Assembly (NCBI GenBank): GCA_002320285.1
Contig: DCKE01000005.1
Location: 451,499-489,516 of the forward strand
Direction: 5' to 3'
Origin: Flavobacteriaceae bacterium UBA1682
GTDB lineage: Bacteria > Bacteroidota > Bacteroidia > Flavobacteriales > Flavobacteriaceae
DNA length: 38,018 nucleotides
Under the pieces are notes generated by a model. It saw only the letters and a program-made list of their open reading frames with translations, ran no database searches and was not told the DNA's origin. Numbering within the stretch: position 1 is the first letter of the stretch; each line of letters starts with the position of its first letter. Shown in pieces: positions 8,901 through 15,856 of the stretch. The translations under genes and the position numbers were made by a program.

Positions 8901-9566
8901 TTCGGTTTCCGTACCGGCTAATTTGGGATTAATAAACAACAGCAACTTGGTTTCATCCTGAGATACTATAAATCCGTTATAAAGTTTATAATCGTCGCTG
9001 AGATTCAGTTTTTGTAGTTTTTGTAAGGCCAGAAAACCAATTCCCGCGGGGTCCTTTAAAATAAATTCTTTGGCAATCATTCCCGTAGGAGACACTAGTG
9101 TGCGATAATTATCTGCGACTAAATGGGAAAGACTATCCCTATTGATCTTAGCTTCTATAATCTGATAATCTTGTGGTTCCAGGAAAAGCGGTAGGTTAGT
9201 ATAAATAAAATCAAAGGTTTGATTGATATTATCTTCATCTATTTGTCCCTGTATTGAACCGATATACGAGTCTAAAGGTGCCAAACTATCTAAAAAAACC
9301 TGAGCCATCTCGGTCATACTATCCAAATCACCGAGAGAATCCCTTTCGATGATTACAGAGATTTTATCGGCAAATTTAAGCTGTTTTAGAACTTTTGAGC
9401 TGACGTTGGTCTTTTCGTTTTTAGGTATGATCCGCGTAATATCCTCTTCAAATTTTATTTGATACGCAAAATAGCCCATGATCACTAAAGCGACCATAGA
9501 GAGTATTATAGCAATACTTTTGTTGCGTTTTACACTTAAAAATACCTGATAAAAAAACTGATGCAT
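5895..9566 (-). CDS. MMPL/RND exporter fused to PlsC acyltransferase
   Basis: This 1223-residue fusion begins with an RND/MMPL permease: one TM near residues 17-36, an extracytoplasmic domain, a five-TM bundle with GITIDYALHIM, then a repeat of the same plan with a bundle containing FGHGVDFSIFM. The acidic residues in these bundles are the usual proton-relay positions. After further hydrophobic helices comes a PlsC/LPLAT domain with NHTSFLD at 898-904 (HX4D) and PEGTRS around Glu967. About 170 further C-terminal residues are of unknown fold. MMPL proteins export lipids or acylated products; LPLAT domains esterify acyl chains. MMPL exporters occur in aryl polyene loci, and here it likely moves the pigment or a precursor out of the inner membrane. 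It lies 2 bp after the glycosyltransferase gene. Confidence 0.9.
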   Translation of the reverse strand: MHQFFYQVFLSVKRNKSIAIILSMVALVIMGYFAYQIKFEEDITRIIPKNEKTNVSSKVLKQLKFADKISVIIERDSLGDLDSMTEMAQVFLDSLAPLDSYIGSIQGQIDEDNINQTFDFIYTNLPLFLEPQDYQIIEAKINRDSLSHLVADNYRTLVSPTGMIAKEFILKDPAGIGFLALQKLQKLNLSDDYKLYNGFIVSQDETKLLLFINPKLAGTETEHNTLFIAALNEIKANLNQSFSHKSSIDYFGSSFVAVANAKQIKHDIQNTVMISMCALMLILILFYKKVYIPIIIFIPSLFSGLFALMILYFLKDSISAISLSIGAVLLGITIDYALHIMTHYKHCSDTKSLYKEITKPILMSSGTTAIAFLCLLFVNSESLKDLGIFASITVMASGIISLLMIPHLYHPKRGLEENQTIVDKVAHFKFDRSKTLMISCVLLIVVSFFTFNKVGFDDDLSKLNFFPAELQAAEAKLESSTDKETKSIYLAKYGSKIDDLIRENTALFNQLNQGVQRGEILNFSSLGGLVLSQKDQEVRIAKWNAFWSTTVDTLQFKQQLIKEGQAYGFKANTYQAFYELLQTRFEPITLTDYKGLNPQILEEFITEDQGFYTVSTLVKLEDAKRASFVDKISKETDLLVIDRKKMNETFLGELVTDFNNLINYSFVAIVLILWVFFRRLELVIISMIPIVLTGLVTMGLMGLFHIEFNIFSTIVCTLVFGHGVDFSIFMTAALQKEYTTGKDEMPAYRTSILLAVLTTILAIGALVFAKHPALKSISLVSLIGVFSAVIITFVLYPILFRTFITNRPKKGKSPLTIRLFFHSCLSFLYYGLVGVLFSLIIRLFMIVAPVSKLKKYKVFSKGMSWFMTSVLYLNPFVKKGLINRTGEDFSKPAIIISNHTSFLDTLAIGMINPNIVFLINDWVYNSPIFGKVVRMAGFYPVSQGIENSLDKLQERIDQGFSLMIFPEGTRSVDNDVKRFHKGAFYLAEALKIDILPIYIHGNSEVIPKGDHIIYDGQIIDFIGARIQYDDPAFGSGYAERTKKISRHFRNEFAEIRKELEGEDYFKKKLLLSYRYKEYEIETAVKSDFEKYKTAIYQWNSHIDAQASILHISNDYGQKDFMLTLQQAKRKVQTWIIDSEHRAIAQTNYLSKIRDISYLNQLEEATTDCKLLLITTVYKLVEVPESIQKIIVLADLNMEFSWEFFEQEYEDQYLRIYKRRNNGV

Positions 9567-9568
9567 AA

Positions 9569-10741
9569 CTATTTATTTTTAAAAAACCGCAACAATACGT
9601 AAGAGCCAAATCCAAAGCTACTCGCGACTACAGTTGCTAAGATCACACTACCTACCAAATATTGAAGCAAGTGATTTGAAATCATATCGACAGAGATTTG
9701 ATCGAAACTAAAAGGCACTGCAGCACTGTAAAAAAAAAGTCCGCCTACTTGCAACGAGCCATAAATGATCAGGGGAATCATCGGAGGAATGCTGACATTC
9801 GAAAAAGCAAATGACAAGGCTTTATTTAAGCGAAGTACCGCCGCTAAAAAAATCGACAGAAAGGATTGCAACCCCCATAAAGGAGCTATACCAATAAAAG
9901 TACCTAACGCTATCGACAGTGCTTTTTTTTCATTGGAATCATCACTGCCGAGAATGTCTTCTCGGAGAAACTTTTTAAAGCTTTTTTTTTTAAATCGCAG
10001 TACTAAATTTCTAGGAAAAATATACAATAAAGCGATCACTACCAATACGGTATTTAAAACACTTATTCGTGCAAAATCTTTAAACGGTCGAAAATGCGAT
10101 ACCCTTTCGTTGGGGTCGTATAATATATTAATCGGTACGTTTTGTACGGGAATATGTCGCCAAGCCGTACGCACGATCACTTCTATTTCAAATTCAAATT
10201 TCCACGTCACGTACTTCTTGGGAATCGATCGTAACGGATACATCCGATAACCCGATTGTGTATCGTTTAATTGAATTCCCGTTTCAAACCAAAACCAAAA
10301 ATTCGAAAACTTATTGCCAAAACTGCTTTTTTTGGGTACATTTTCTTGGTTCATGTTACGACTGCCGATCCACAATATATCTTGTTGGGCTTCGATGTGC
10401 TTTTCTACGAAAATTGGAATATCTTCTGGAAAATGCTGTCCGTCAGAATCGATAGTGATTGCGTAGTTATACCCTAAATCCAATGCTCTTTTAAAACCCT
10501 GTCTCAAGGCATACCCCTTTCCGCAATTGGTTGAAAAATGAATTTGATGCAGGTCGCTATACCCCTGTAAGATACTGGCCGTTTGATCCGTAGACCCATC
10601 ATTAATGATAATGATATCGTCAGTAAAACACAAAACACCTTCAATGACGCGAGAAAGTGTTTTGGGATTATTGTAAGTGGGAATAATAACACAGATACCA
10701 TGCTGTTGCATTTTGTCTGTAGTGTTTAATAAGGCGTTCAT
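9569..10741 (-). CDS. Family 2 glycosyltransferase with C-terminal DUF2062
   Basis: The 390 residues split in two. Residues ~15-230 are a GT-A glycosyltransferase, with VIIPTYNNPKTL, IIINDGSTD and the metal/nucleotide-binding ITIDSDGQH. The C-terminal ~130 residues form a DUF2062 membrane domain, starting near KKFLREDILGSDDS and including GTFIGIAPLWGLQSFLS. GT2 enzymes of this shape resemble polyprenyl-phosphate sugar transferases. Similar GT2 proteins occur in aryl polyene gene clusters, but flexirubins are not generally described as sugar-bearing, so the acceptor is unknown. The gene lies 11 bp after the small secreted-protein gene and 2 bp before the exporter, clearly in the operon. Confidence 0.88.
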   Translation of the reverse strand: MNALLNTTDKMQQHGICVIIPTYNNPKTLSRVIEGVLCFTDDIIIINDGSTDQTASILQGYSDLHQIHFSTNCGKGYALRQGFKRALDLGYNYAITIDSDGQHFPEDIPIFVEKHIEAQQDILWIGSRNMNQENVPKKSSFGNKFSNFWFWFETGIQLNDTQSGYRMYPLRSIPKKYVTWKFEFEIEVIVRTAWRHIPVQNVPINILYDPNERVSHFRPFKDFARISVLNTVLVVIALLYIFPRNLVLRFKKKSFKKFLREDILGSDDSNEKKALSIALGTFIGIAPLWGLQSFLSIFLAAVLRLNKALSFAFSNVSIPPMIPLIIYGSLQVGGLFFYSAAVPFSFDQISVDMISNHLLQYLVGSVILATVVASSFGFGSYVLLRFFKNK

Positions 10742-10752
10742 TGCAAGGGCAT

Positions 10753-11232
10753 TTAAAAATTTTGCTTTTCAGCATCGCTAAAAACCTTTGATTGCAAGCT
10801 GTAGTCCTTTATTAAATCCTGAACTGCCTTGGATTCCTTTTTATAACCCTCGACAATCATTTTCCTATCTTCTTGTATGTTGCTGCTGTATTTTAGTATT
10901 TTAGGAGCGTGCTCTTGAATGGATAAACGGATTAATCTCATTTCGACATTCTTTGGCTCCTTGGCAATACTCTTTTCTAAAATAGTCAAACCCTCTGTTG
11001 CATATTTTTTTTTATGCAACAAATCGCTGCTATTTTTAGCTTTTAAGGTAATGGCTGCTCCTCTATAAGCTTCGACTAATGCCGATGCCGCAGGTTCCTC
11101 TGAAAACAATTCATAAAAAGCATTGGCCTTTTCTTTAGAGTTATTAGCTACTTTAAAATGAGCACGAATCGTCCCCAAATCTGGGCTTGTACTACCCAAA
11201 AAAACCGCAATCCATATAAAAAAAAACTTCAT
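10753..11232 (-). CDS. Small exported helical protein, unknown function
   Basis: I do not recognise a named family. The 159-residue product begins with a hydrophobic signal-like stretch (MKFFFIWIAVFLGSTSP). It continues as amphipathic, Lys/Glu-rich helices with Ala at regular positions, for example the segment around AYRGAAITLKAKNSSD and the one around EGLTILEKSIAKEPKN, which reads like a TPR helix pair. It has no Cys and no catalytic motif. The start is 1 bp after the stop of the hotdog-protein gene and the stop is 11 bp before the GT2 gene, so it is co-expressed with the pigment genes. A periplasmic helper or scaffold is the plain inference. Confidence 0.7.
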   Translation of the reverse strand: MKFFFIWIAVFLGSTSPDLGTIRAHFKVANNSKEKANAFYELFSEEPAASALVEAYRGAAITLKAKNSSDLLHKKKYATEGLTILEKSIAKEPKNVEMRLIRLSIQEHAPKILKYSSNIQEDRKMIVEGYKKESKAVQDLIKDYSLQSKVFSDAEKQNF

Positions 11233-11233
11233 C

Positions 11234-11608
11234 TTATACTATTTTAAAGGTTGTACCCATTTTTAAAGCGACCGTTTCTTCATAAACAGCCGTTGTTTTG
11301 ACCTTGGACTGTGCTAATTCTAAATCGGTATCCACGCTCATTTCCAATTTCAATTCCGGATGTAATTCCGGATTGATCAGTGCCATAAATTTCACGTTAC
11401 TAACCTGACTCATAAACAATTTTTTACCCGTAAAACGCTCCGTCAATTCTTTTACAATTTGCATCATGCAAACTCCTGGTGTAACCGGATTATCTGGAAA
11501 ATGCCCTTTAAAGATCTCATGCTCTTTATTCAATCTGATCCAGACTATATAATTTTTCTCGTCCAAATTATCAAGACTCACTACGGAATAAAAATCTTTT
11601 AACAACAT
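11234..11608 (-). CDS. FabZ/ApeI-like hotdog dehydratase-like protein
   Basis: This 124-residue single hotdog domain carries the FabZ signature GHFPDNPVTPGV, with the catalytic His at position 36. Where FabZ has Glu in its PGVLMIEALAQ helix this protein has Gln50 (PGVCMMQIVKE), so the classic His/Glu pair is incomplete. It may work as a dehydratase with altered chemistry, or as the partner subunit of another hotdog protein. Aryl polyene systems are known to use paired dehydratases, and two further hotdog proteins are encoded at 22904-23810. It is the first gene of the second minus-strand unit; a good promoter (11645-11676) lies about 40 bp upstream, and the next gene follows after 1 bp. Confidence 0.85.
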   Translation of the reverse strand: MLLKDFYSVVSLDNLDEKNYIVWIRLNKEHEIFKGHFPDNPVTPGVCMMQIVKELTERFTGKKLFMSQVSNVKFMALINPELHPELKLEMSVDTDLELAQSKVKTTAVYEETVALKMGTTFKIV

Positions 11609-11644
11609 CGTAAATTAAACTGTATTATAAATTCTTAGTTTTTA

Positions 11645-11676
11645 CAAATATACATTCTTTATTGGCTTTTATACAA
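11645..11676 (-). promoter_or_regulatory. Bacteroidota-type promoter of the second pigment unit
   Basis: On the minus strand a TTG box (11676-11674) is followed after 21 bases by TATATTTG (11652-11645). This matches the Bacteroidota layout of a -33 TTG/TTTG and a -7 TAnnTTTG. The predicted start near 11638 gives a leader of roughly 30 nt ahead of the ATG at 11608. It is the best-looking promoter in the pigment locus. Confidence 0.55.
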
Positions 11677-11793
11677 GTGGTTTTTAAATAAAAGGAAGTC
11701 CTAAATTTCAACTAATACCTACCACTAAAACGGATATTAAACCACCCTGTACTGTTAAACATCCTACACCGCTATAGCAAATCTACCCCATAA

Positions 11794-11827
11794 CAAAAAA
11801 AGGATGTGTTTTGTTTAAAACACATCC
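11794..11827 (-). terminator. Strong rho-independent terminator after the beta-barrel gene
   Basis: A perfect 11-bp stem, GGATGTGTTTT pairing with AAAACACATCC around loop GTTT (11802-11827), is followed on the minus strand by seven T (11801-11795). It begins 9 bp past the outer-membrane protein stop, so it ends that transcript and separates it from the 11608 operon. Confidence 0.92.
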
Positions 11828-11835
11828 CTTATAAT

Positions 11836-12447
11836 TTACTTCATCTTATAATATAAGCCTATTTGAAAAGTAGAATTCGTTATGCGATTGCCGTAATCAA
11901 AATAATAATCATCATAATCGGAATAAGGTTCTGCAAATCCCTTTTTAAAACGCGCTTCAATACCCAATGATTCTGTAAAATCAAATCCTAAACCGATGTT
12001 GATCGTAACATCTACCTCTGTACTGACGTTCTTTGGTGAATTCACTAAAAATTCAAGACCCGGCCCTGCATGAAAGTTAAACTTTTTATATTCAAATTTA
12101 TTAATAATGTTTACCCCCAAGTATTGAAGGGATATATCGCCTTTTAATTCAGGCTGACCTTGATATTCTCCCCAACCTCCTCCAATAGGTGGTAGATATG
12201 CCGTTTCATATTGGTATATTACATCACTGGATCCCTGCCTAGAATAAGTCAGTTCCGGTTGTAGTGTATAAAATGGCGTAAACTTAATCGCTCCAAATGC
12301 TCCGACATAAAAATCAGTTTTGGTATTTCCATCCACTTTAGTTAAATTACTAAAATTAACTCCCGCGCGTACACCCGGATTAAAAGTTACTTGTGAATAA
12401 ACTTGATAAGCTCCAAAAAGGCAAAATAATAGTAGTGTTTTTTTCAT
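11836..12447 (-). CDS. Outer-membrane beta-barrel protein
   Basis: This 203-residue protein has a signal peptide (MKKTLLLFCLFGAYQVYSQ) and then alternating hydrophobic/polar strands ending in an aromatic residue region (FQIGLYYKMK). FNPGVRAGVNFSNL, ELTYSRQGSSD and NFHAGPGLEFLV fit the small eight-stranded porin-like family common in Bacteroidota (OMP_b-brl_2 type). Its function cannot be told; such proteins are often structural or stress-linked. Unlike its neighbours it stands alone, with about 275 bp of non-coding DNA upstream (12448-12722, where I see no gene and only imperfect -7-like motifs) and its own strong terminator downstream. It therefore splits the pigment locus into two units and may not belong to the pathway. 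Confidence 0.88.
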   Translation of the reverse strand: MKKTLLLFCLFGAYQVYSQVTFNPGVRAGVNFSNLTKVDGNTKTDFYVGAFGAIKFTPFYTLQPELTYSRQGSSDVIYQYETAYLPPIGGGWGEYQGQPELKGDISLQYLGVNIINKFEYKKFNFHAGPGLEFLVNSPKNVSTEVDVTINIGLGFDFTESLGIEARFKKGFAEPYSDYDDYYFDYGNRITNSTFQIGLYYKMK

Positions 12448-12722
12448 ATAAGTTTGTTGTTTTAAATTAATGCTGATTGTTCACCAATCGTATTGATCAA
12501 TGATAATTTACGAAATATAATACATTATTACATACCTTATTGTCCTTTTATCATAATTATTAACATTTATCTTACTACATGCTTGCTTATAAAGTAAAAG
12601 ACAGAGGAGATGAATTCTAACGATGAGTCCAGACAAACTATTATATAACTGTTTTTTTGACTTGCAACAATTAAGAAATTCCTTAGCTATGGGTTTTACC
12701 ATTCCAATTCAACTGAAATCGA

Positions 12723-13328
12723 TTAATGAGTTAAACTAATTTTTAGGTTTATATTGTGGTGTATGATTTCGATTTGTTTTAATTCTTTATGCTCATCGGA
12801 TGTAAAATTCAAATCCACCTTTCTTTTATATTTAGAAAAGAGAACGATTTGACTCAATTGACCATCTTCCTTGTTTACGATAAAATATCTCTTGTCCAGC
12901 TCAGATTTAAATCCCCAACTAGTTCCAGCATCGAACTTTTTATCTACTGGATTGACAATTCTCAACATGGTGGTAAAATCATTTTTCAAAATATTGAGAA
13001 TGATTTTCTTGTTTAGATCCTCCATCACATAATTAACGTGAAAGGAAGTGTCTGTGATGGTAAAATCAAATAGGGTATTCCCAAAATCGGAAGTAAAAAC
13101 CATTCTGTGTTCTTGTTCACCGATGCGCTTAGCAATAAACAAACCCGTTATGGTTTTGCCATAAACCTCTATACGCCCTCGGTAAAGGGTTTCTTTTTTG
13201 TAATCTGCGAAATAATTATTGATAACGCTTTCCCGAACCACAGTCGGATTCTGCCCATCAAGTTGGAATGGTTTACACGAATTCAAACTCAACAAGATTA
13301 AAATACTAATTATTAAATATCGCATCAT
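12723..13328 (-). CDS. Lipoprotein beside LolA, LolB-like candidate
   Basis: The 201-residue product has a lipoprotein signal ending LSLNSC (Cys18 from the first ATG). The mature part is beta-rich: RGRIEVYGKTITGLFIAKR, HRMVFTSDFGNTLFDFTI, then NYVMEDLNKKIILNILKND. This order (a 'gk..tG.f..k..' sheet, a strand with FGNTLFDF, and a helix of LNKKIILNIL type) is what a LolA/LolB half-barrel looks like. No database family was checked. It overlaps the LolA gene by 23 bases, so the two are translated together. A LolB-like receptor in the outer membrane, receiving cargo from the neighbouring LolA, is a reasonable inference. It is the last gene of the first minus-strand unit. Confidence 0.75.
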   Translation of the reverse strand: MMRYLIISILILLSLNSCKPFQLDGQNPTVVRESVINNYFADYKKETLYRGRIEVYGKTITGLFIAKRIGEQEHRMVFTSDFGNTLFDFTITDTSFHVNYVMEDLNKKIILNILKNDFTTMLRIVNPVDKKFDAGTSWGFKSELDKRYFIVNKEDGQLSQIVLFSKYKRKVDLNFTSDEHKELKQIEIIHHNINLKISLTH

Positions 13329-13935
13329 TTAAAGCGGTGTTGATTTTTTTATTTTTAAAGACGATACGCGTATAGTCATTAGACGGCTCAATGAGTTTCA
13401 CTTCGGAAACCGTACTTTGATTGTTATTAAAATACAAAACGATTTCTTTGATATACTTATTTACTTCCTTAATCTTCGGCTGTAATTTGGCAATATCCCT
13501 GTTATTGTCTTTAAAATACGTGATTACAAATGCCGTTTCGTCAAACATATTCCCACTGACACTTCCCATAATTAAAGCGTTGATCTTTTCAAATTTTTTG
13601 TTATTACCGAGATCCACCTTGTTTTTCTTTCCTTGATCGTTGATAAATACTTTGTTGTCTTTAAAAACGATACTGTACACAAAGGGGGTATCGTATTGCC
13701 AAAGGAGCTTTCCCGGTGTTTTTAAAGACATTTTACCGTCAGACACGATGTCCTTATCCAAGAAACTCATGTGTTTGTATTGGATAAAATCAGTCGTTAA
13801 TGTTTTAATTTTTTTTGCCTCTGCAACCGTGGTTTCCTTGAAATTTTTTACTTCTGAGGCAGTCATACTCTTTTCTTGAGCAAAAATTCCGTGGCAGTAA
13901 GCTACAAATACAACTAATAGTATGCTAATTTTCAT
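13306..13935 (-). CDS. LolA-like periplasmic carrier protein
   Basis: This 209-residue protein has a cleavable signal peptide (MKISILLVVFVAYCHGIFAQ). The family pattern includes TLTTDFIQYKHM, the segment around SDGKMSLKTPGKLLWQYDTP (the LolA core strand with its GKLLWQYD signature) and FVITYFKDNNRDIAKLQP. LolA chaperones hydrophobic acyl cargo across the periplasm. A LolA homologue inside a pigment locus, 21 bp after the deacetylase gene and overlapping the LolB-like lipoprotein gene, suggests a pigment-dedicated shuttle; LolA-like proteins are also found in aryl polyene clusters. A general lipoprotein role is less likely given the context. Confidence 0.88.
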   Translation of the reverse strand: MKISILLVVFVAYCHGIFAQEKSMTASEVKNFKETTVAEAKKIKTLTTDFIQYKHMSFLDKDIVSDGKMSLKTPGKLLWQYDTPFVYSIVFKDNKVFINDQGKKNKVDLGNNKKFEKINALIMGSVSGNMFDETAFVITYFKDNNRDIAKLQPKIKEVNKYIKEIVLYFNNNQSTVSEVKLIEPSNDYTRIVFKNKKINTALNDAIFNN

Positions 13936-13956
13936 ATGCTGTTTATATTTTTGTCA

Positions 13957-14745
13957 TTAAGGATATACGATATCGTCATATGCTTTGATTTTAAACAAAT
14001 CCGCTACCGTGACACATTGGTAGTCATTTTCACTTAGAAAGTTCAATAATTGTTCCACTATCCTTACCGACTGCGGGCTAACATCGTGAAATAAGATCAC
14101 ACTTCCCGGTTTAATTTTTGAAATCACCGTTCTCAATATTTTCTCTTCGTCTTTGATTACCGTGTCCAACGATCGTATGCTCCAGCCGATAACCGTATGC
14201 CCGGATCGCTTTACTGCTTTTGCCACATGAGGATTCGTTACTCCAAAAGGCGGACGATACAACAGCGGCCTCACACCAATAACCGATTCGATGATCTGAT
14301 CGTTAAGCTCTATTTCTGCCAGCATTTTTTCAGTGCTCAAAAAACCTGTATTGACAGCGTGGGTATAGGTATGATTGGCGATGAGATGTTGTTGATCAAA
14401 AACTTCTTTGAGCAAGTCCGGATGTTTTTCTATTTGCTTACCAATACAGAAAAAGGTTGCTTTGGCATGGTATTGCTCCAATAACTTTAATATCGATTTT
14501 GTATAAATAGTAGGTCCATCATCAAAAGTAATCGCTATTCTTTTATTGATCTCCCCTTTCTTTTTATAAAAAACCGGTAAAAAATAACCCAATCTAATGT
14601 CAAAAGCCCCCCAACTCACTATCGCTAAAAAAACCAACAACACGCCCCATAATCCCATTAGTGTGGTTTTAAAAATAATAGCACTTAACACAACGGCTAA
14701 TACCACTACTATAAAAACAGGAACTATGATCTTGTGTTTCAACAT
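13957..14745 (-). CDS. Membrane-anchored polysaccharide deacetylase (CE4 fold)
   Basis: The 262 residues begin with two hydrophobic helices (about 7-28 and 30-50), followed by a NodB/CE4 domain. Motif 1 is ITFDDGPT with Asp75-Asp76, motif 2 is HTYTH (His125 and His129), and motif 3 is LYRPPFG. These are the metal-binding and catalytic residues of the family, so it should be an active metal-dependent hydrolase, usually de-N-acetylating sugars at the cell envelope. Its role in a pigment locus is unclear; with the GT2-DUF2062 protein it hints that a sugar is handled at some stage. The ATG lies inside the end of the degenerate KS gene (7-base overlap), and LolA follows after 21 bp. Confidence 0.87.
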   Translation of the reverse strand: MLKHKIIVPVFIVVVLAVVLSAIIFKTTLMGLWGVLLVFLAIVSWGAFDIRLGYFLPVFYKKKGEINKRIAITFDDGPTIYTKSILKLLEQYHAKATFFCIGKQIEKHPDLLKEVFDQQHLIANHTYTHAVNTGFLSTEKMLAEIELNDQIIESVIGVRPLLYRPPFGVTNPHVAKAVKRSGHTVIGWSIRSLDTVIKDEEKILRTVISKIKPGSVILFHDVSPQSVRIVEQLLNFLSENDYQCVTVADLFKIKAYDDIVYP

Positions 14746-15779
14746 TTCTCCAAAAGTATCAAACTGTGATCTTCACCACGTAATTGATTATAAATTAGAA
14801 CATTCTTAATCAAACCGGTTTTTTTCTTTGCTTTTAAAACGGTCTTCGGAACATCTTGATTTTTAACGATGACAGCACCCAACAATAGTCCAAAAGCCGA
14901 AACAGTGTCGTATTCTCCTGTCAGATGTTTGTAATGTACGAGATCTGCCCAAGGTAATGCGCTTTCGATTTGATCGAAATAGCCCTTGCTTTCAAGCATT
15001 TGGTTATCGCCCAATATCAATACGTCTATATCTTCTGCTGTGCGTTGATTCGCCTCTAAAAATTGCTGTAGTCCTTGGTTAAAGGTGGTTTTTTCAAATT
15101 TATGTTGCATCCACACATCCACTACTTCAGCATAAGTGGTGTCTGTTTTTTGATTTTGCAAACAGAAAAACGTCGCACCTTCTCCAATATTAACCCCTTC
15201 TTTGAAGGGTTTATCAAAATCGGTATTCACCAATTCGGTTAATTGCAACAAACTCAACGTATAATCAGAAATCTCATCAATACCTCCTACCAATGAGTTG
15301 TTTAGCTCCTCATTTTGAATTTGCAACAATGCATCTAGCAAGGCCGATTCAAAGGATACAGATGCATGAACATAGGTAAAATTATACCCTTTGCATTGTA
15401 GTCGTAATGCGATTTGTGCTCCAACGGTATTATGAGTGGACTGGATAAAGGATGTCGGTGTTAGAAACTGCTCGTGATTTTCCAAAAGACTTCTCAAGAA
15501 TTTTTCAGAATCTTCCAAGCACCCCATGCCCGTACCTGTAATAACGGCATCTGGCATCGTTAATTGCGCCTGATCAAGAGCTTGTTGTGCGCTATAAATA
15601 CCCATTTTGACCCCCTTAGCCATACGTCTTAGCATAGCTGGGGCAATCATTTCTTTATAGGAAGGATGCTGTGCATAATTAATCGCCTGAGTGATTGGTA
15701 CAAATGATTCTATATCCAACCCCAATTGGGAATTTTGAACAGAAACTCCTCCTATTCCATTGATGTATACCTTTTTCAT
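14739..15779 (-). CDS. Chain-length-factor-like ketosynthase lacking catalytic residues
   Basis: The 346 residues have the thiolase-fold KAS layout: start MKKVYINGIGGVSVQNSQLG, and near the C-terminus LTGEYDTVSAFGLLLG. The active-site Cys is replaced by Ser140 (YVHASVSFESALLDA aligned to TACSSAANAI). The first catalytic His region is lost (VLILGDNQ instead of NAHGT), and the second His is Glu (TGEYD instead of TGHTL). It therefore cannot do standard decarboxylative condensation. It resembles chain length factors that pair with an active KS in type II PKS and aryl polyene systems; the likely partner is encoded next door at 15857-17062 or 17931-19052. A 77-bp non-coding gap separates it from the upstream KS gene. 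Confidence 0.85.
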   Translation of the reverse strand: MKKVYINGIGGVSVQNSQLGLDIESFVPITQAINYAQHPSYKEMIAPAMLRRMAKGVKMGIYSAQQALDQAQLTMPDAVITGTGMGCLEDSEKFLRSLLENHEQFLTPTSFIQSTHNTVGAQIALRLQCKGYNFTYVHASVSFESALLDALLQIQNEELNNSLVGGIDEISDYTLSLLQLTELVNTDFDKPFKEGVNIGEGATFFCLQNQKTDTTYAEVVDVWMQHKFEKTTFNQGLQQFLEANQRTAEDIDVLILGDNQMLESKGYFDQIESALPWADLVHYKHLTGEYDTVSAFGLLLGAVIVKNQDVPKTVLKAKKKTGLIKNVLIYNQLRGEDHSLILLEKC

Positions 15780-15856
15780 ATAGCTCCTATATTTTTTTCA
15801 ACGGTTTACTACACTATTGATTAATTTGTGTTGTCTGATTTAATTGGCTTATCTCG

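Noticed and set aside
9765..10250. 161-codon plus-strand open frame
   Set aside because: Lies wholly opposite the clear GT2-DUF2062 gene; residues show no family pattern.
12508..12702. 64-codon minus-strand open frame in the gap upstream of the beta-barrel gene
   Set aside because: No ribosome site or family pattern, Ser/Cys/Lys-rich low-quality composition; treated as non-coding.
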